Origin: Paracoccaceae bacterium
GTDB taxonomy: Bacteria > Pseudomonadota > Alphaproteobacteria > Rhodobacterales > Rhodobacteraceae
Direction of reading: 5' to 3'
DNA: 59,206 nucleotides
NCBI GenBank assembly: GCA_028874915.1
Contig: JAPPHA010000013.1
Span: 1-59,206, forward strand
Part shown: one piece after another, positions 16,570-25,801 of the stretch
Numbering within the stretch: position 1 is the stretch's first letter
Layout of the letters: each line of letters starts with the position of its first letter
Notes under the pieces: generated by a model
Seen by the model: the letters and a program-made list of their open reading frames with translations, nothing else
Databases searched by the model: none
What the model was told of the DNA's origin: nothing
Translations under genes and position numbers: made by a program

Positions 16570-17712
16570 CTACGATCCGAGGCTTCGCGAAATGTCCAGA
16601 AAATGTTCGACCTCGTCAGCATCTAGGTCTTCAAAGTCTGGAAGTTCGATTTGGGTTGCGTTGAACTCTGATTCTGCTTCTTGAAGAGTATCAAAGACTG
16701 CGGATGCACTCTCGAGCGTTTTCAAAGTGTTTACGGCAGCTGCCGCCCGTTGCTCCGCGTTCTCTAACTTGTCTTCTATCAGTTGACGGCGACCCTTTAG
16801 CCTAGTTTCATATTTTTTTATCACATCTACGATACGGTTCTGGATAATTACATTGTTCTCGAAAGTGGCCTTAGCGTATTCATCTGTGGCGTTTCTTGCC
16901 TTCCAACGTGTTTCTGCAAGCAATGCCTCCGTATCCGATCTCATGTTGGAGAGCTTTGGTAGCCAAGCCCCATTGTAGGTATCGAGATGACGTTGAAGCA
17001 TCCTGACATGGATCAAACGGGTCAATGACGCAATGCCCGTGTAGGTGCTGCGGGCGTCCACACTTGAATTGTCCCGTATAATTTCAACCATTTGGCGTTC
17101 AATCTCTGCCAAAGCCTGCAGCACCACGCTAGCTTCGACTATCAACGGCCCATTGACGGAATAGAGCAATGCCCTCGCTTGGCTGGCGCTAAGATCAATG
17201 TTGTGCCGTTCTCGCATCTCATTGGCAAATTGAATTTCCGCAGACTCGCGATCGACCTTTAGTTTTTCAATCGTTGCTTCGGCTTCATTCAAGCGTGCGT
17301 CCAAGTCTTCGATGCTACCACGCTCGTGATCTCTACCCATCAATTTATCGAGCATACCGACGCCGGTGGATGTCTCTGCACCGAAGCGTTCAAGCCTGAG
17401 TTCATCGCGATAGTTTTCCGCCTCTAAAATGGCGCCTTCAATCTCGCTGATTGCCTCGGACCATCTGGAATGAGTGTCAGGGCCAATGATCGAAAGCGCC
17501 TTATCGAGCAGAATATTCAGATCATCTTGGAATTCTGAGGCGCCGGTCTCGAATATGCCGGGATCAACAGGTGCAACATCACGCTGTTCAATCGTCTCCC
17601 TAATGTCCGAAAGTTCTTCACTAAGGAAACTAATGAGGTCGGCGGTCGAAGCAGCAGCCGGTGCCCCCAGCATGGAGAGGAAGAACGCAATTCTCCACAA
17701 AGTTGCCTCCAT
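16570..17712 (-). CDS. exported coiled-coil protein, unknown function
   Basis: 380 residues. The N-terminus (WRIAFFLSMLGAPAAAST) is a signal peptide, cleaved after about residue 21. The remainder is almost entirely helical with long heptad stretches (IEDLDARLNEAEATIEKL; KKYETRLKGRRQLIEDKLE) and an acidic C-terminus (LPDFEDLDADEVEHFLD). There are no catalytic motifs and no second membrane segment, so it is probably a periplasmic structural or scaffold protein. It is AT-rich compared with the flanks, as are the SMC and GTPase islands. No strong ribosome site precedes the ATG. The next gene on the strand is 300 bp upstream and also exported. Confidence 0.6.
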   Translation of the reverse strand: MEATLWRIAFFLSMLGAPAAASTADLISFLSEELSDIRETIEQRDVAPVDPGIFETGASEFQDDLNILLDKALSIIGPDTHSRWSEAISEIEGAILEAENYRDELRLERFGAETSTGVGMLDKLMGRDHERGSIEDLDARLNEAEATIEKLKVDRESAEIQFANEMRERHNIDLSASQARALLYSVNGPLIVEASVVLQALAEIERQMVEIIRDNSSVDARSTYTGIASLTRLIHVRMLQRHLDTYNGAWLPKLSNMRSDTEALLAETRWKARNATDEYAKATFENNVIIQNRIVDVIKKYETRLKGRRQLIEDKLENAEQRAAAAVNTLKTLESASAVFDTLQEAESEFNATQIELPDFEDLDADEVEHFLDISRSLGS

Positions 17713-18014
17713 GCGCGAGATTTGGTAACAAATAGCAAATCACGCCGTTTACCGTCAAGGTGGATTCTCCATCTTACGGAATAGTGTCTCGTCGCAGGTC
17801 CGTTGATCGGAAAATGTTTGGCGGCGCATGCGGGACGTGGCCCAGGACACGGCGATGTTGTCGCCAAGGCGTATCTTCGCTCAAGCTCGAATGGTGGAAG
17901 GCGGAGCAACTCTTCAACGACAACGTATGGTCCGATGTCTTCTCCTTGGGAGTTCTTTGTCGGTCGTGGGTCATTTTGAAATTTCACGCCCAAGGCATCG
18001 CGCTCGATCCGCTA

Positions 18015-18452
18015 TCATGAACCGCTTCTGACAAACCGGACAAACGCCCGGTGGTCCTCAAACGGCCATTTTCCTATGGGCTTGAGCGTCAACCCCGGGT
18101 CGTCCAACGGACAACGCTTCATCCTGCACCCTCGGCGATCACGCAGCAGAAGTTTCCACATGACGCCATCGTGGTCGCTTACGGGCCCTTCGTATGCCCT
18201 CAGGTAGGCCCGCCGTCTCTTTTCCGCTGCCGCATTGAACCCTTTCCTTCCTGTTGGCGCGCCAATTGGGTCTACTACCGGGGCCATTTCGGGATCATTG
18301 ATCACACTCGCCATCGTACGCCATGCCGTGCTCTCGTGGAACATGGCGTCCGCATCCATGTAGGCTGCGGAAGTAGCTTCGCTTTGTCCGAGGACTGAAG
18401 TGGTTGACGAAAGCAGGATTGAGGTTGCTATGAGCGTTTCACGTATGGTCAT
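18015..18452 (-). CDS. small exported protein
   Basis: 145 residues from MTIRETLIATSILLSST, a signal peptide with likely cleavage after SVLGQ. The mature part (YMDADAMFHESTAWRTMAS, then a basic stretch EKRRRAYLRAYEG, and a Cys pair near the end) has no recognised domain. I used the ATG rather than the TTG two codons upstream. Bases 17713-18014 between it and the coiled-coil gene contain nothing convincing. Confidence 0.45.
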   Translation of the reverse strand: MTIRETLIATSILLSSTTSVLGQSEATSAAYMDADAMFHESTAWRTMASVINDPEMAPVVDPIGAPTGRKGFNAAAEKRRRAYLRAYEGPVSDHDGVMWKLLLRDRRGCRMKRCPLDDPGLTLKPIGKWPFEDHRAFVRFVRSGS

Positions 18453-18482
18453 GACCAATCCTACGGTTTTGCGCAGGATTCG

Positions 18483-18740
18483 CGCGAGTCGGTAAGAGTC
18501 AAGAGTTGGCTTTTTGAACGGGCGGCCACAGGTTTCGGGCGTCAGGTAAAGGGAACATGGAATGACCCGGGCCGCCAGCCCGAGAAAGCTGAAGTCAGAG
18601 ACCCGGCGGCGATCGATCTGAAACCGAGCAGCTACCCGCCGACCAAGGCGGAATTGGAAGAAGAATTCGACATGCCGGGGTGGTCTCTGGATCAGCTTCG
18701 CGGAACTTTCGTGCGGCCGTTCGTGGCAAAGGATTCCTGA
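18483..18740 (+). pseudogene. fragment of small conserved protein
   Basis: An open plus-strand frame without a start codon ends with AAIDLKPSSYPPTKAELEEE, FDMPGWSLDQLRGTFVRPF and a TGA at 18738. This strongly biased, protein-like tail is too regular to be random and resembles short conserved proteins of proteobacterial plasmids. Upstream the frame runs to WLFERAATGFGRQVKGTW without any ATG, GTG or TTG, so the 5' end is lost or lies in another frame. Confidence 0.35.
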
Positions 18741-19550
18741 TCGGGCGCGGGCTGGGCGAATGACCGACGGGACTCAGGTTTGTAATCCCCCTTTCCTTTC
18801 TTGACTCCTCAGGTTTTGTTCGGACCGGGTTTTATGTTCTCTTTTGAATAAAAAATTGTCCGCTACCGACCATGGCCAATGACTACCCCAATGGCATCAG
18901 ATGATTACGGGAAGTTATTCGTCCCCGAATCTGAGCCCACGTTCTTCCGGACCAAAGTCGCCCCAGACCGTAACCGAAACCGCGTCCAGATCAAGCAGTC
19001 CATGCGCGACGGTAACATGGTCCGGCAAAATTGCCTGCCATGTCAGCGTCGAACGATTCGACACCATGGTCGAGGTGCTCAAGCAGTCTGTCTGGACCCT
19101 CATCGGGGGGTTTCAGCGGACCAGGTCCTCAGTGCGACCTCTTCATGCCCATGCAGTATGCCGGAATAATCACGTTCGCGGCGCGGCGCGGCGCCGCGCC
19201 TGGACAAACGAGTCAATCTTCATGACCGCCGCGAGGAGGTCCGGATTTCGCTCGGCTCGCGCTATGTCGTTGGCCGGCTCTGGACGCGGATTGGCTGGGA
19301 CCTGGTGCTCCGAGCCCAGCGCCAGGCTACCAATCGTATCCTTCAGGAACTGGTGCTGGCTCAGCCTGTTTGGCCCTGGAGCCACTGCACCACCGACTTG
19401 GATCTGGCGCGCACTGCCCGGGCGACACTCGCCCTCGACGCGGCTGCGAGTTCATGAAAGACCATGCTTGGGAGGAGCGCCAATCGAGGTGGAATGGCAC
19501 CTGACTGCAACCGGCCCGCCGGCCATGCTTGAGGATGCTCTCCGCAACGG
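18741..19550. other. coding-like relics, no assignable gene
   Basis: Open frames exist on the plus strand. One reads REEVRISLGSRYVVGRLWTR and continues to a TGA near 19457; it looks like an eroded transposase or similar protein. Another at 18888 begins MASDDYGKLFVPESEP. Neither has an intact start or a diagnostic motif. AT-rich bases near 18830-18870 precede them. Confidence 0.25.
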
Positions 19551-19952
19551 CTAGTGCCCACCCGGCCGGCTGTCTGCAAGCCTGACGTTGAAAGACAGCA
19601 AACGGTCGAACATACCGGTCTTGCGCCAGCGCCGGACGTCGAACATCTCCTGCACCTCTCTCCATTCCATCACACCGAACCAGCACAGCGGCACCAGAAC
19701 GCGCGACACGAACAGCATCGCAGGCCGCCCTCGGTACCCTTGCAGGACCGAGTCCTCGGGATCGGTGCACAGCACGGCGAGCGTATCGGCGCTCTGCCAT
19801 TCGTTGGCCATACCGGCGAGCGCCCAGAGCACGACAGCGATGTCGTTCTGCGGCCACCGACCCGGTACGCGCCGGGCAAGCCAGCCGACAAAAAGCGAGA
19901 CGTCCATGTGCCAGAAGAACACCTGGAACAATAGTGCCTGAGCGGATTCCAC
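19551..19952 (-). CDS. hypothetical protein, probably partial
   Basis: 133 codons from a GTG (VESAQALLFQVFFWHMD). The sequence is strongly protein-like: hydrophobic N-terminal third, GRWPQNDIAVVLWALAGMA, a middle FVSRVLVPLCWFGVMEWREV, and WRKTGMFDRLLSFNVRL near the end. There is no ribosome site and the frame continues upstream into the shifted tail of the integrase relic, so the true start is uncertain. I recall similar uncharacterised proteins in proteobacteria but cannot give a function. Confidence 0.5.
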   Translation of the reverse strand: MESAQALLFQVFFWHMDVSLFVGWLARRVPGRWPQNDIAVVLWALAGMANEWQSADTLAVLCTDPEDSVLQGYRGRPAMLFVSRVLVPLCWFGVMEWREVQEMFDVRRWRKTGMFDRLLSFNVRLADSRPGGH

Positions 19953-20089
19953 GGCGACCGGCGCACGGTCCAACCTACTCCACGCCTCGGTGCGCGTCGA
20001 ACCGATTGCTTGGCCGGTCGGCGCCGCCCGCAACACTCCCGCCCTCAGGCCGCGTGAGCCGCTCCGCCGGCGCAAATGAGTTCGTCGAT

Positions 20090-20342
20090 CCTGTCGGCGA
20101 TGCGCTAGGCGGCATCGCAAAGCTGTTCTAGGGATCCAGTCAGTGACGTGGCCCTCGATCACCTCCTGCGGCAGGGAGTGCTTGACCAGCTGTTTCGTCA
20201 GACTTGCCGGTAGCATCAGGTCGCGGTCGGTGACGCTGATGAAACTGTTGCGAAGCGCGTGGAACCAAACCTCGCCCCGCCCGCATCGCCGATGCGCGCA
20301 AGAACTTGTGCGCGGAAGCGGCGGTACTGTGGAGACCCGCAT
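20090..20342 (-). pseudogene. tyrosine recombinase (integrase) C-terminal remnant
   Basis: Reads GEVWFHALRNSFISVTDRD, LMLPASLTKQLVKHS and EVIEGHVTDW. This is the characteristic end of phage-type and island-type integrases, although the His-x-x-Arg box of the catalytic core appears only as FHALRNS and the nucleophilic Tyr region is degenerate. After VTDW the frame shifts: the continuation RIADRIDELICAGG is found one frame over with an internal TAG. The N-terminal two thirds are absent. It probably marks an old island boundary. Confidence 0.55.
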
Positions 20343-20625
20343 TTCGCTCTAGCGTAAGGCGTGCGCCACGTTCTTCATCGTAACGTTCCCGATTCGCAGA
20401 ACTCGACGTTTGTTGATCACTCGATTTCGCGGCGGGATACCGATCCAGCAACCCGCAATTTCCAGGGAAGCACAACGAAGTTGTCCCTCGTTGTGGGAGG
20501 GTTCGGCCAACCGGGGTCAAGCGCCATCCCGGCCCGGAGGAAGATTCCACAGCCCGCGGCCGTATTCGTTCGGACGGGCCGTGGAGCTGCCGGATCGTGG
20601 TGTTGCGATAGTGTTGACATGTGGT

Positions 20626-20952
20626 ATGAAAGAACCAGCATATCGAATATACTCATTTAATTACAGTATATTACGGTTTGAAAATCTTATTCCTGACGAG
20701 TTTGAGAAGCATCGCCGCTTCGAAAACCTCCGGAATGGGATTGCGCAAACACTCTCGCGGCGACCAGAAGGTACCGTCAGTTTCTGCATTCTGCATCATG
20801 GAATCCACTGTTTCCAATCAGATGTAGCCACTTACGGCAGCCTATTCCTGGGGTCAAGACGGGTTCCTTCACCATATGCGACACTCTCCGAATCATGCTG
20901 CGATCGTCGGCGGTTTCCTGTGATAGACGTTGGCAGGCTTTCCGGACCCTGA
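20626..20952 (+). CDS. hypothetical protein in AT-rich patch
   Basis: 108 codons starting MKEPAYRIYSFNYSILRFEN and reading through KHRRFENLRNGIAQTLSRRP to a Cys-rich end. The first 80 residues look coding and the region is clearly more AT-rich than its flanks. A GTTGACA is located just upstream but there is no ribosome site. It could be a small gene or the stump of a larger one. No family recognised. Confidence 0.3.
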   Translation: MKEPAYRIYSFNYSILRFENLIPDEFEKHRRFENLRNGIAQTLSRRPEGTVSFCILHHGIHCFQSDVATYGSLFLGSRRVPSPYATLSESCCDRRRFPVIDVGRLSGP

Positions 20953-22580
20953 GGAATGGCGAGTGCGCCAAGAGGTAGGCCTCGCTTGAAAACTAAAGAA
21001 CTGAAAGCCATGGAGGTGTTGCTTGATAGGCTGAAACAGGCGCCACTCCGAACGTTTCCGGCGATGCAAAAAAGCTGAATGCAGGCGGAATTCCGGGGGT
21101 TGACGTGATCTATTGCCCATGAAGAGAAAATGCCCTTAATGTCGGCAGGACGAACCGGATCACGCGGTGCCTGAAGCAGCCTATGGGCACAAGTGCGGGA
21201 CAAGTTTTCTTGCATCGTTTGCGAATCGTTACGAGCTTCTTGGGGGGACACGGCTCCAGGTTGCGGCAGGACAAGCACATGTTCAGGTGTCTGGTGGTCC
21301 ACGACGCGCGGGATCGTGCCCTGTTGGAAGCGTACGCGATCGGTCATCTCTGCCCCGTTCACGTCGGTAAGGGCTGACCGCTTGGCGACCACGAGAGCTG
21401 ACCGGCCTTGATCATACGGATCGACTCAGATTTTGACGGTCTAAGTACGTGCGGGGCATGTCAGTCCTGCGACGACAGCCCGTGACGACCCATGGCCTGA
21501 AGCGGACAGCACGGCCGCTGCCGGGCACTCACGCGGTCCTTTCTGTTGAGGGCTCCGGCGGGTCAGTTCGGTCTATCTCCCGGCACATGTGCATCGCCAC
21601 TCGCGGGCAGATTGTGCGAGCCATCAATCACAAATGCAGTCCGAATGCCCGTCTCGGGCCGGGAATGCCGGAGTTTCGGGTCGGATTCGGCCAATTGTGA
21701 GTGTTGTGCTCACAAATGAGAACAATGTCGTTTCGAATGGCGAGGGATCATCCGGACCTTGAAGCAAGATCTTAAGCTCATCGCGGTCCGCCTGCGTGAC
21801 GCACTGCCATTTGATCCATGACATTACTCTTTCTGCTGGTTTCGTTGCGGAGAACAGGCAAGATGAACGCTTGCAAGGCGGCAGGACGATGCCCGGGAGG
21901 AGACCCCAGAGTGTGAAGACCATTTCCTCGCGATTTCCGAAGTCCTGAATCCAGGAGACTCAGGTATCGGCCGGTTTCCTTCGGCTAGGCATCGTCCCAG
22001 GGTGGCCTCGACCGAGGCCGCGTGCCCCGCATCCCGGTCCCCGTCACGTCCCAGTAGGAGCGTCTATGACGGACATGCAAGATACGTGCCGTTCCCGGCA
22101 ATGATGCCCGGACTTGGCAGATCGATGTCCTCGATCATTTTTGGAAGTTCTCCGGCCCGGCAGAAGCCCCCGATCCGGACTGGACTATCAGACACGAGAA
22201 CAAAACTGTCCAACCGGGTTTCAGGCGTTTGCGATGCGAGCGAACGCGAGCCTACCGATGACCCGGTGCCGCCGTCCCTCTGTCCCGGGCGCACGCCGGG
22301 AATTGCATTTGTTTTCAGATGAATGCGAACACCATAGAAACCTGAACACGATCGACATCGCTCTTCAGAATTCCGTTGTTCCGGGAAAGTGCGCCCAATT
22401 TTTGAGTGACCGACCATTGCCCCCGCCGGAATCTAACGACGCTGAAAACTGTGACCACTCTTTTCGAAATCCGGTGATTTCCGGCATTCGGGCACCAGCC
22501 CGTCAACCGGACCCCGCCGACGTGCACGAATGCGTGGATTGACCGGCCGGCAGACGCCGGCGGCGGTGAAGCCACCGTAC
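20953..22580. other. long stretch without supported gene
   Basis: About 1.6 kb in which the open frames on both strands are short or overlapping and none has both a start with ribosome site and a motif. A minus-strand frame at 22064-22417 (SPGIIAGNGTYLACPS) is mildly protein-like. I take this as decayed DNA between the integrase and istB relics. Confidence 0.3.
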
Positions 22581-22970
22581 TCAACGGCGTTTTTCGAGGA
22601 CACACAGAAGCAGGGTGCGGAATTGGTCGAGCAGCAGCCGGTACATGCTCCGTTCGCGGACGTTCCTGCCCCAGACCTTCTCCGTATAGTGCCGTTCCGC
22701 CTGTTTGAGGACCAGCGGGGACGTCAGGATCGCGCGGTCCCGGAACAGTTCGTTTCCCCATTTGGCTTCAAGGAGTTTCGTCACCCCCAATCTGGAGCCG
22801 CTTTTCGTATTCCTCTTCTTTGTTCAACTCACGCAGGCCTAGGCTCGATACCTGTCGCGCAGATGTGCAGGGCGCCAACCCCGCGCAAAATTTCAGCGCC
22901 CTGGCCGCTGCCTTGGAGATGCGCTGGTCGAAGGAGAGGATCTCGCCGGACGCATCGGGATGGCAGTCGC
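22581..22970 (-). pseudogene. unidentified broken gene
   Basis: Two overlapping minus-strand frames are protein-like: one with RISKAAARALKFCAG and LGLRELNKEEEYEKRL, the next with TKLLEAKWGNELFRDRAIL and YRLLLDQFRTLLLCVL, ending at 22581. A single frame change near 22790 would join them into one product. No family recognised. It lies directly downstream of the istB relic. Confidence 0.3.
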
Positions 22971-23145
22971 GAGAGTCTCGTCTCCTGCAAACAGCTCCGG
23001 CCAGTCCCGAAAGATCTTGTTGGTGGTCGGCAATGTCGCCCGCGACCGTAGCCGTAGCGCACCCGGCGGAAGAACAGCGAAGCTTCAGTCCGGGACATGG
23101 GAACGTATCCCATCTCATCCGGCAATGTTGAACTCAACATTGCTC
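22890..23145 (-). pseudogene. istB: IS21-family istB C-terminal relic
   Basis: The minus strand reads LPDEMGYVPMSRTEASLFFR, which is the Walker B region of the IS21 helper ATPase IstB (usually DELGY.P...GA.LLF). After a frame change it continues TTNKIFRDWPELFAGDETLA, the sensor and arginine-finger area. The end is again in another frame and the usual LLHHS segment is not seen. At least two frameshifts are present and the istA and N-terminal istB parts are missing. It abuts the end of the HEPN frame and probably truncated it. Confidence 0.55.
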
Positions 23146-23390
23146 GATAACTGACGATTCATCCCTGCGTGTGTTTCAAAGCGAGTAGACCGGTGAGGAA
23201 TGAATCGGCCGCGCAGGGAACCGCGAGCATGTCCCGACAGCATGAGTCTAATCGCGTCGTCGACCAGAAGGTGAAAGAGAGCGTAATAGGATGCCGACAC
23301 TGAGCGACGAAGGTTGGCTTGGGTTGGTTTCTTGGGTTCCCTTCGCGCCAGGAATCGCGCTTGTTTCAACAACTCTAAGTGAAGGCTCGT
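23115..23390 (-). pseudogene. HEPN-domain protein, decayed
   Basis: Reads SLHLELLKQARFLARRE and then LRRSVSASYYALFHLLVDDA, the core helix pair of HEPN nucleotidyltransferase-associated toxins. Normal relatives start with ATG at the position of SLH; here this codon is ACG, leaving only TTG codons. After LRGRF the sequence diverges (IPHRSTRFETHAG) because of a frameshift or fusion to the istB relic. It overlaps the stop of the upstream 94-residue gene, the usual arrangement of such pairs. The RNase-type R-x4-6-H motif is not preserved. Inactive in all likelihood. Confidence 0.5.
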
Positions 23391-23659
23391 GTTTCCAGCT
23401 CTACCTCGGAAGCTCCGCGAAATCGAACATAGACGAGCATTGAGGAACCGGCTGTTTCCTGTACAAGGTCACGAACCATCGACCGCAAACGCGAACGCTT
23501 TGCGAATTCGACGTCCTCGTCTTCCAGCATCGCCCAAACCCAGACAGCCGGGTCGTCGGTCGAGTCAGGGCCCGTTTCGACGTGCCAACTGCAGACAGGG
23601 GTAGGCAGTTCCGGAAGTTGACGAAGTGCAGCTACGATCGTGTCTGCAGAAATGTCCAT
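23375..23659 (-). CDS. 94-residue partner of HEPN protein
   Basis: Starts MDISADTIVAALRQLPELPT with an AGGA about 10 nt upstream. The middle DDPAVWVWAMLEDEDVEF and the C-terminal LVYVRFRGASEVELETRAFT are a pattern I associate with small proteins encoded immediately before HEPN proteins, where they probably act as antitoxin or NTase-like partner. The gene is intact while its HEPN partner is broken, so it is an orphan here. No membrane segment or signal peptide. Confidence 0.55.
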   Translation of the reverse strand: MDISADTIVAALRQLPELPTPVCSWHVETGPDSTDDPAVWVWAMLEDEDVEFAKRSRLRSMVRDLVQETAGSSMLVYVRFRGASEVELETRAFT

Positions 23660-24122
23660 GTCGGTAATCCTAGCCTAATTGTTGAACAATGAACGTGCAA
23701 TTTCGGCAGACCCGAAGCGCCTCGGAAAAAAGTATGGCGACGACGGTATTGGATTGGAACACCATCCTCAAGACCCGCAGTGCAACCGACCTTTCCATGA
23801 GCCACGCTTCCGCTCGGCGTCACCCCTGTCGCACATGCTTTTGGCCGACGTCCAACAAATTGTGCGATTTCAGCAACTTCAATCCGCTTGAAGACGCTCG
23901 GCGCCCGCTCGAACGCCGCGGACTTTGTCAGCCACTCGGTGAGTCCGCCTGAAGTACTGTGACGCTTGAACGCATCGTCTGCCTAATCGCCAGTAGACAC
24001 TGCATTTGAAATCGTCTGGGATCGGAGCCCGGAAAGTTCGAAACCCCGACAATTCGGATTGATTTCTCATTGTTTGAACCACAAATGGATCTTGTGCGGA
24101 ACCTCACGAAACGGGATCGATC
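23660..24122. other. no firm gene; protein-like minus frame
   Basis: The minus strand contains an open frame around 23632-23952 reading LTEWLTKSAAFERAPSVFKR and IEVAEIAQFVGRRPKACATG, without a usable start. The plus strand shows shorter frames. Nothing can be assigned; the promoter of the 94-residue gene must lie near 23670-23720. Confidence 0.25.
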
Positions 24123-24545
24123 ATGACCGATTCGCCGGAAATCCTGCCCGCAGTCGAACTGACGCCGGACGAAGTCGCGAGTTTCTCGACCCAAATTCAG
24201 GACGGAATCAGGGTCGGAGAGGAATTTCTAGGCAAGCGGCAACGATGGATCCTGATTGGCGTCGCGTCCAAGCAGGATGCCGAACTCATTCGCGCGACCG
24301 CGATCATGGTCAGGCGCATCGCCGGGCAGCGCCGCAAGAGATTGACTGAGCGAAATGTCGAGGAACTCGTCGACCTGTATCTCCAGGGCGAAGAACGAGC
24401 CAATGTCGATCTGGAACTCGAGCAGGACAATGCCGAACTGCGTTCGCAATACCTCCGCGAAGTGCCAACCTATTCGGCATCCGACATCCGCAAACTCCTG
24501 TACGGCTCGGAATTGAGCAATCCGAGTGAACCGGCATCTCGATAG
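24123..24545 (+). CDS. RES-toxin antitoxin, part before amber codon
   Basis: 140 codons, MTDSPEILPAVELTPDEV onward, helical and charged (LTERNVEELVDLYLQGEE; VPTYSASDIRKLLYGS). The frame stops at TAG 24543-24545. The next codons (RREKRVFAVHHGRSRRF) continue in the same frame into the 24570 frame, which is the antitoxin C-terminal domain. Intact relatives are single proteins ending in this domain, and a Trp codon (TGG) at the stop would restore it. So this is the N-terminal and middle part of a Xre/ParS-type antitoxin gene split by nonsense. If no readthrough occurs, the toxin-binding C-terminus is only made from an internal start. Confidence 0.6.
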   Translation: MTDSPEILPAVELTPDEVASFSTQIQDGIRVGEEFLGKRQRWILIGVASKQDAELIRATAIMVRRIAGQRRKRLTERNVEELVDLYLQGEERANVDLELEQDNAELRSQYLREVPTYSASDIRKLLYGSELSNPSEPASR

Positions 24546-24569
24546 CGACGCGAGAAGAGAGTCTTTGCC

Positions 24570-24806
24570 GTGCACCACGGTCGTTCCCGGCGTTTTCCTT
24601 GCTTCCAGTTCGCCGATGGTCAACCACTGCCAATCATCAAGGAAGTGATGAAACGGTTGCCGGAAGACATGACACCGTGGCAGATCGCGTTTTGGTTCCG
24701 GTCGGGCAATGGTTGGCTGGACGGGCTATCGCCCGAAGAGGTGCTGGGTGACCGAAAGGGTGTCCTGAATGCCGCCGGGCGCATGCAAGAGCCACCCATT
24801 GGCTGA
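24570..24806 (+). CDS. RES-toxin antitoxin, C-terminal part
   Basis: 78 codons from a GTG, in frame with the preceding 140-codon part. The sequence RRFPCFQFADGQPLPII, LPEDMTPWQIAFWFRSGNGW and LSPEEVLGDRKGVLNAA is the DUF2384/ParS-like toxin-binding domain of antitoxins paired with RES toxins. The toxin gene follows after 2 nt. No ribosome site is seen before the GTG, so whether this fragment is translated on its own is open. It would be enough to bind toxin but lacks the N-terminal part. Confidence 0.6.
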   Translation: MHHGRSRRFPCFQFADGQPLPIIKEVMKRLPEDMTPWQIAFWFRSGNGWLDGLSPEEVLGDRKGVLNAAGRMQEPPIG

Positions 24807-24808
24807 CG

Positions 24809-25801
24809 ATGACAATCCCGAGACCGCCGTCTCCACTCGCAGACCTTCAATTTGTCGTCCTGTCCCGTGGCACCACGATCCATCGGGTCCATCGAACAAG
24901 CCTTAGGGCGGCGCAGTTCAATTCGGGTCTTGGTGAGCCAACCCGCTTCGCGCATTTCACCGACGGTAGCGGAGAGCCTGTGCCTTCTCTCTATGCAAGC
25001 GCCACACTGCAGGCGGCGATCCATGAAACGACCTTCCACGACGTTCCTGCAAACTCACGGATCAAGACAGTTCGTGTCGACGAGGTGTACATTCGGACGC
25101 ATTCGGAACTTGAAACGAACCGGGAACTGCGGCTGGTCGAATTGCGCAACGTGACACTGGGAAACTGGGGGATTTTGCGGAGGGACCTGATTTCGTCGAG
25201 TCCTGCGCAGTACGCCCAGACGGTTATCTGGGCCGCAGCCATCCATCGCGGCATTCCGGACGCCGACGGTCTCGTTTGGACCTCCAACCAATGCGTTCCC
25301 GATAACGCGTATGTTTTCTTCGGCGGCCGCGTTTCCGAAAGCGACTTCATAGCAAGACGTTCGCGCAACGGCAGGACCGACAAGTCATTCGTAAAGAATG
25401 CCAGGGACGAGGGCCGGCTAAGGGGAGTCACTCTGACGACACCCTTGATGAGGCGTTCTCAAACTGTAGAATGGTCACTTGTCTCCGGAACCAGAACCCG
25501 AATCGATTGCCATGGCCCAACCCCCCGAGGGACGGCGCCGTCAACGCAGCATCATGACCACCGACAGCGAGTGGGAACTGATCACCAGTCGCGCCCGCCG
25601 GGCCGGAATGACGACGTCGCAGTTCATTGTCCATCGCACACTCGACGCCGCGGACCCGTCGCCGGCCGCCACACCCCCGCCCGGGCCACCGCCCGGTGTC
25701 CAGCGACGCATGGCGCTCGCCATGCTGGTCATCGCCCGAATCGAGGAAAAGCGACTGCGGGACGCCGGGAACGACAGCATTTGGGACCAACTGGTTGCTG
25801 A
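24809..25801 (+). CDS. RES-domain toxin with aberrant C-terminal tail
   Basis: The first 215 residues are a RES domain, the NAD+-degrading toxin family: TTIHRVHR (Arg-26/Arg-29), RFAHF, SLYASATLQAAIHET (Tyr-62, Glu-73) and a later VWTSNQCVPDNAYVFF. RES toxins normally end at about this point, near RGVTLTT. Here the frame continues for 115 more residues rich in Arg, His, Pro and Thr, overlapping the ribbon-helix-helix gene in another frame; this tail looks like out-of-frame translation after a lost stop or a small indel. The catalytic residues are intact, so the toxin could be active, which makes the interrupted antitoxin notable. Confidence 0.75.
   Translation: MTIPRPPSPLADLQFVVLSRGTTIHRVHRTSLRAAQFNSGLGEPTRFAHFTDGSGEPVPSLYASATLQAAIHETTFHDVPANSRIKTVRVDEVYIRTHSELETNRELRLVELRNVTLGNWGILRRDLISSSPAQYAQTVIWAAAIHRGIPDADGLVWTSNQCVPDNAYVFFGGRVSESDFIARRSRNGRTDKSFVKNARDEGRLRGVTLTTPLMRRSQTVEWSLVSGTRTRIDCHGPTPRGTAPSTQHHDHRQRVGTDHQSRPPGRNDDVAVHCPSHTRRRGPVAGRHTPARATARCPATHGARHAGHRPNRGKATAGRRERQHLGPTGC

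Noticed and set aside
17517-17993. 158-codon minus frame overlapping the coiled-coil gene
   Set aside because: It overlaps the signal-peptide region of a better-supported gene in another frame.
24543-24545. TAG read as sense (alternative code)
   Set aside because: Several intact genes here end in TAG (for example the SMC and hipA genes), so genome-wide reassignment is unlikely; a point nonsense mutation explains it.
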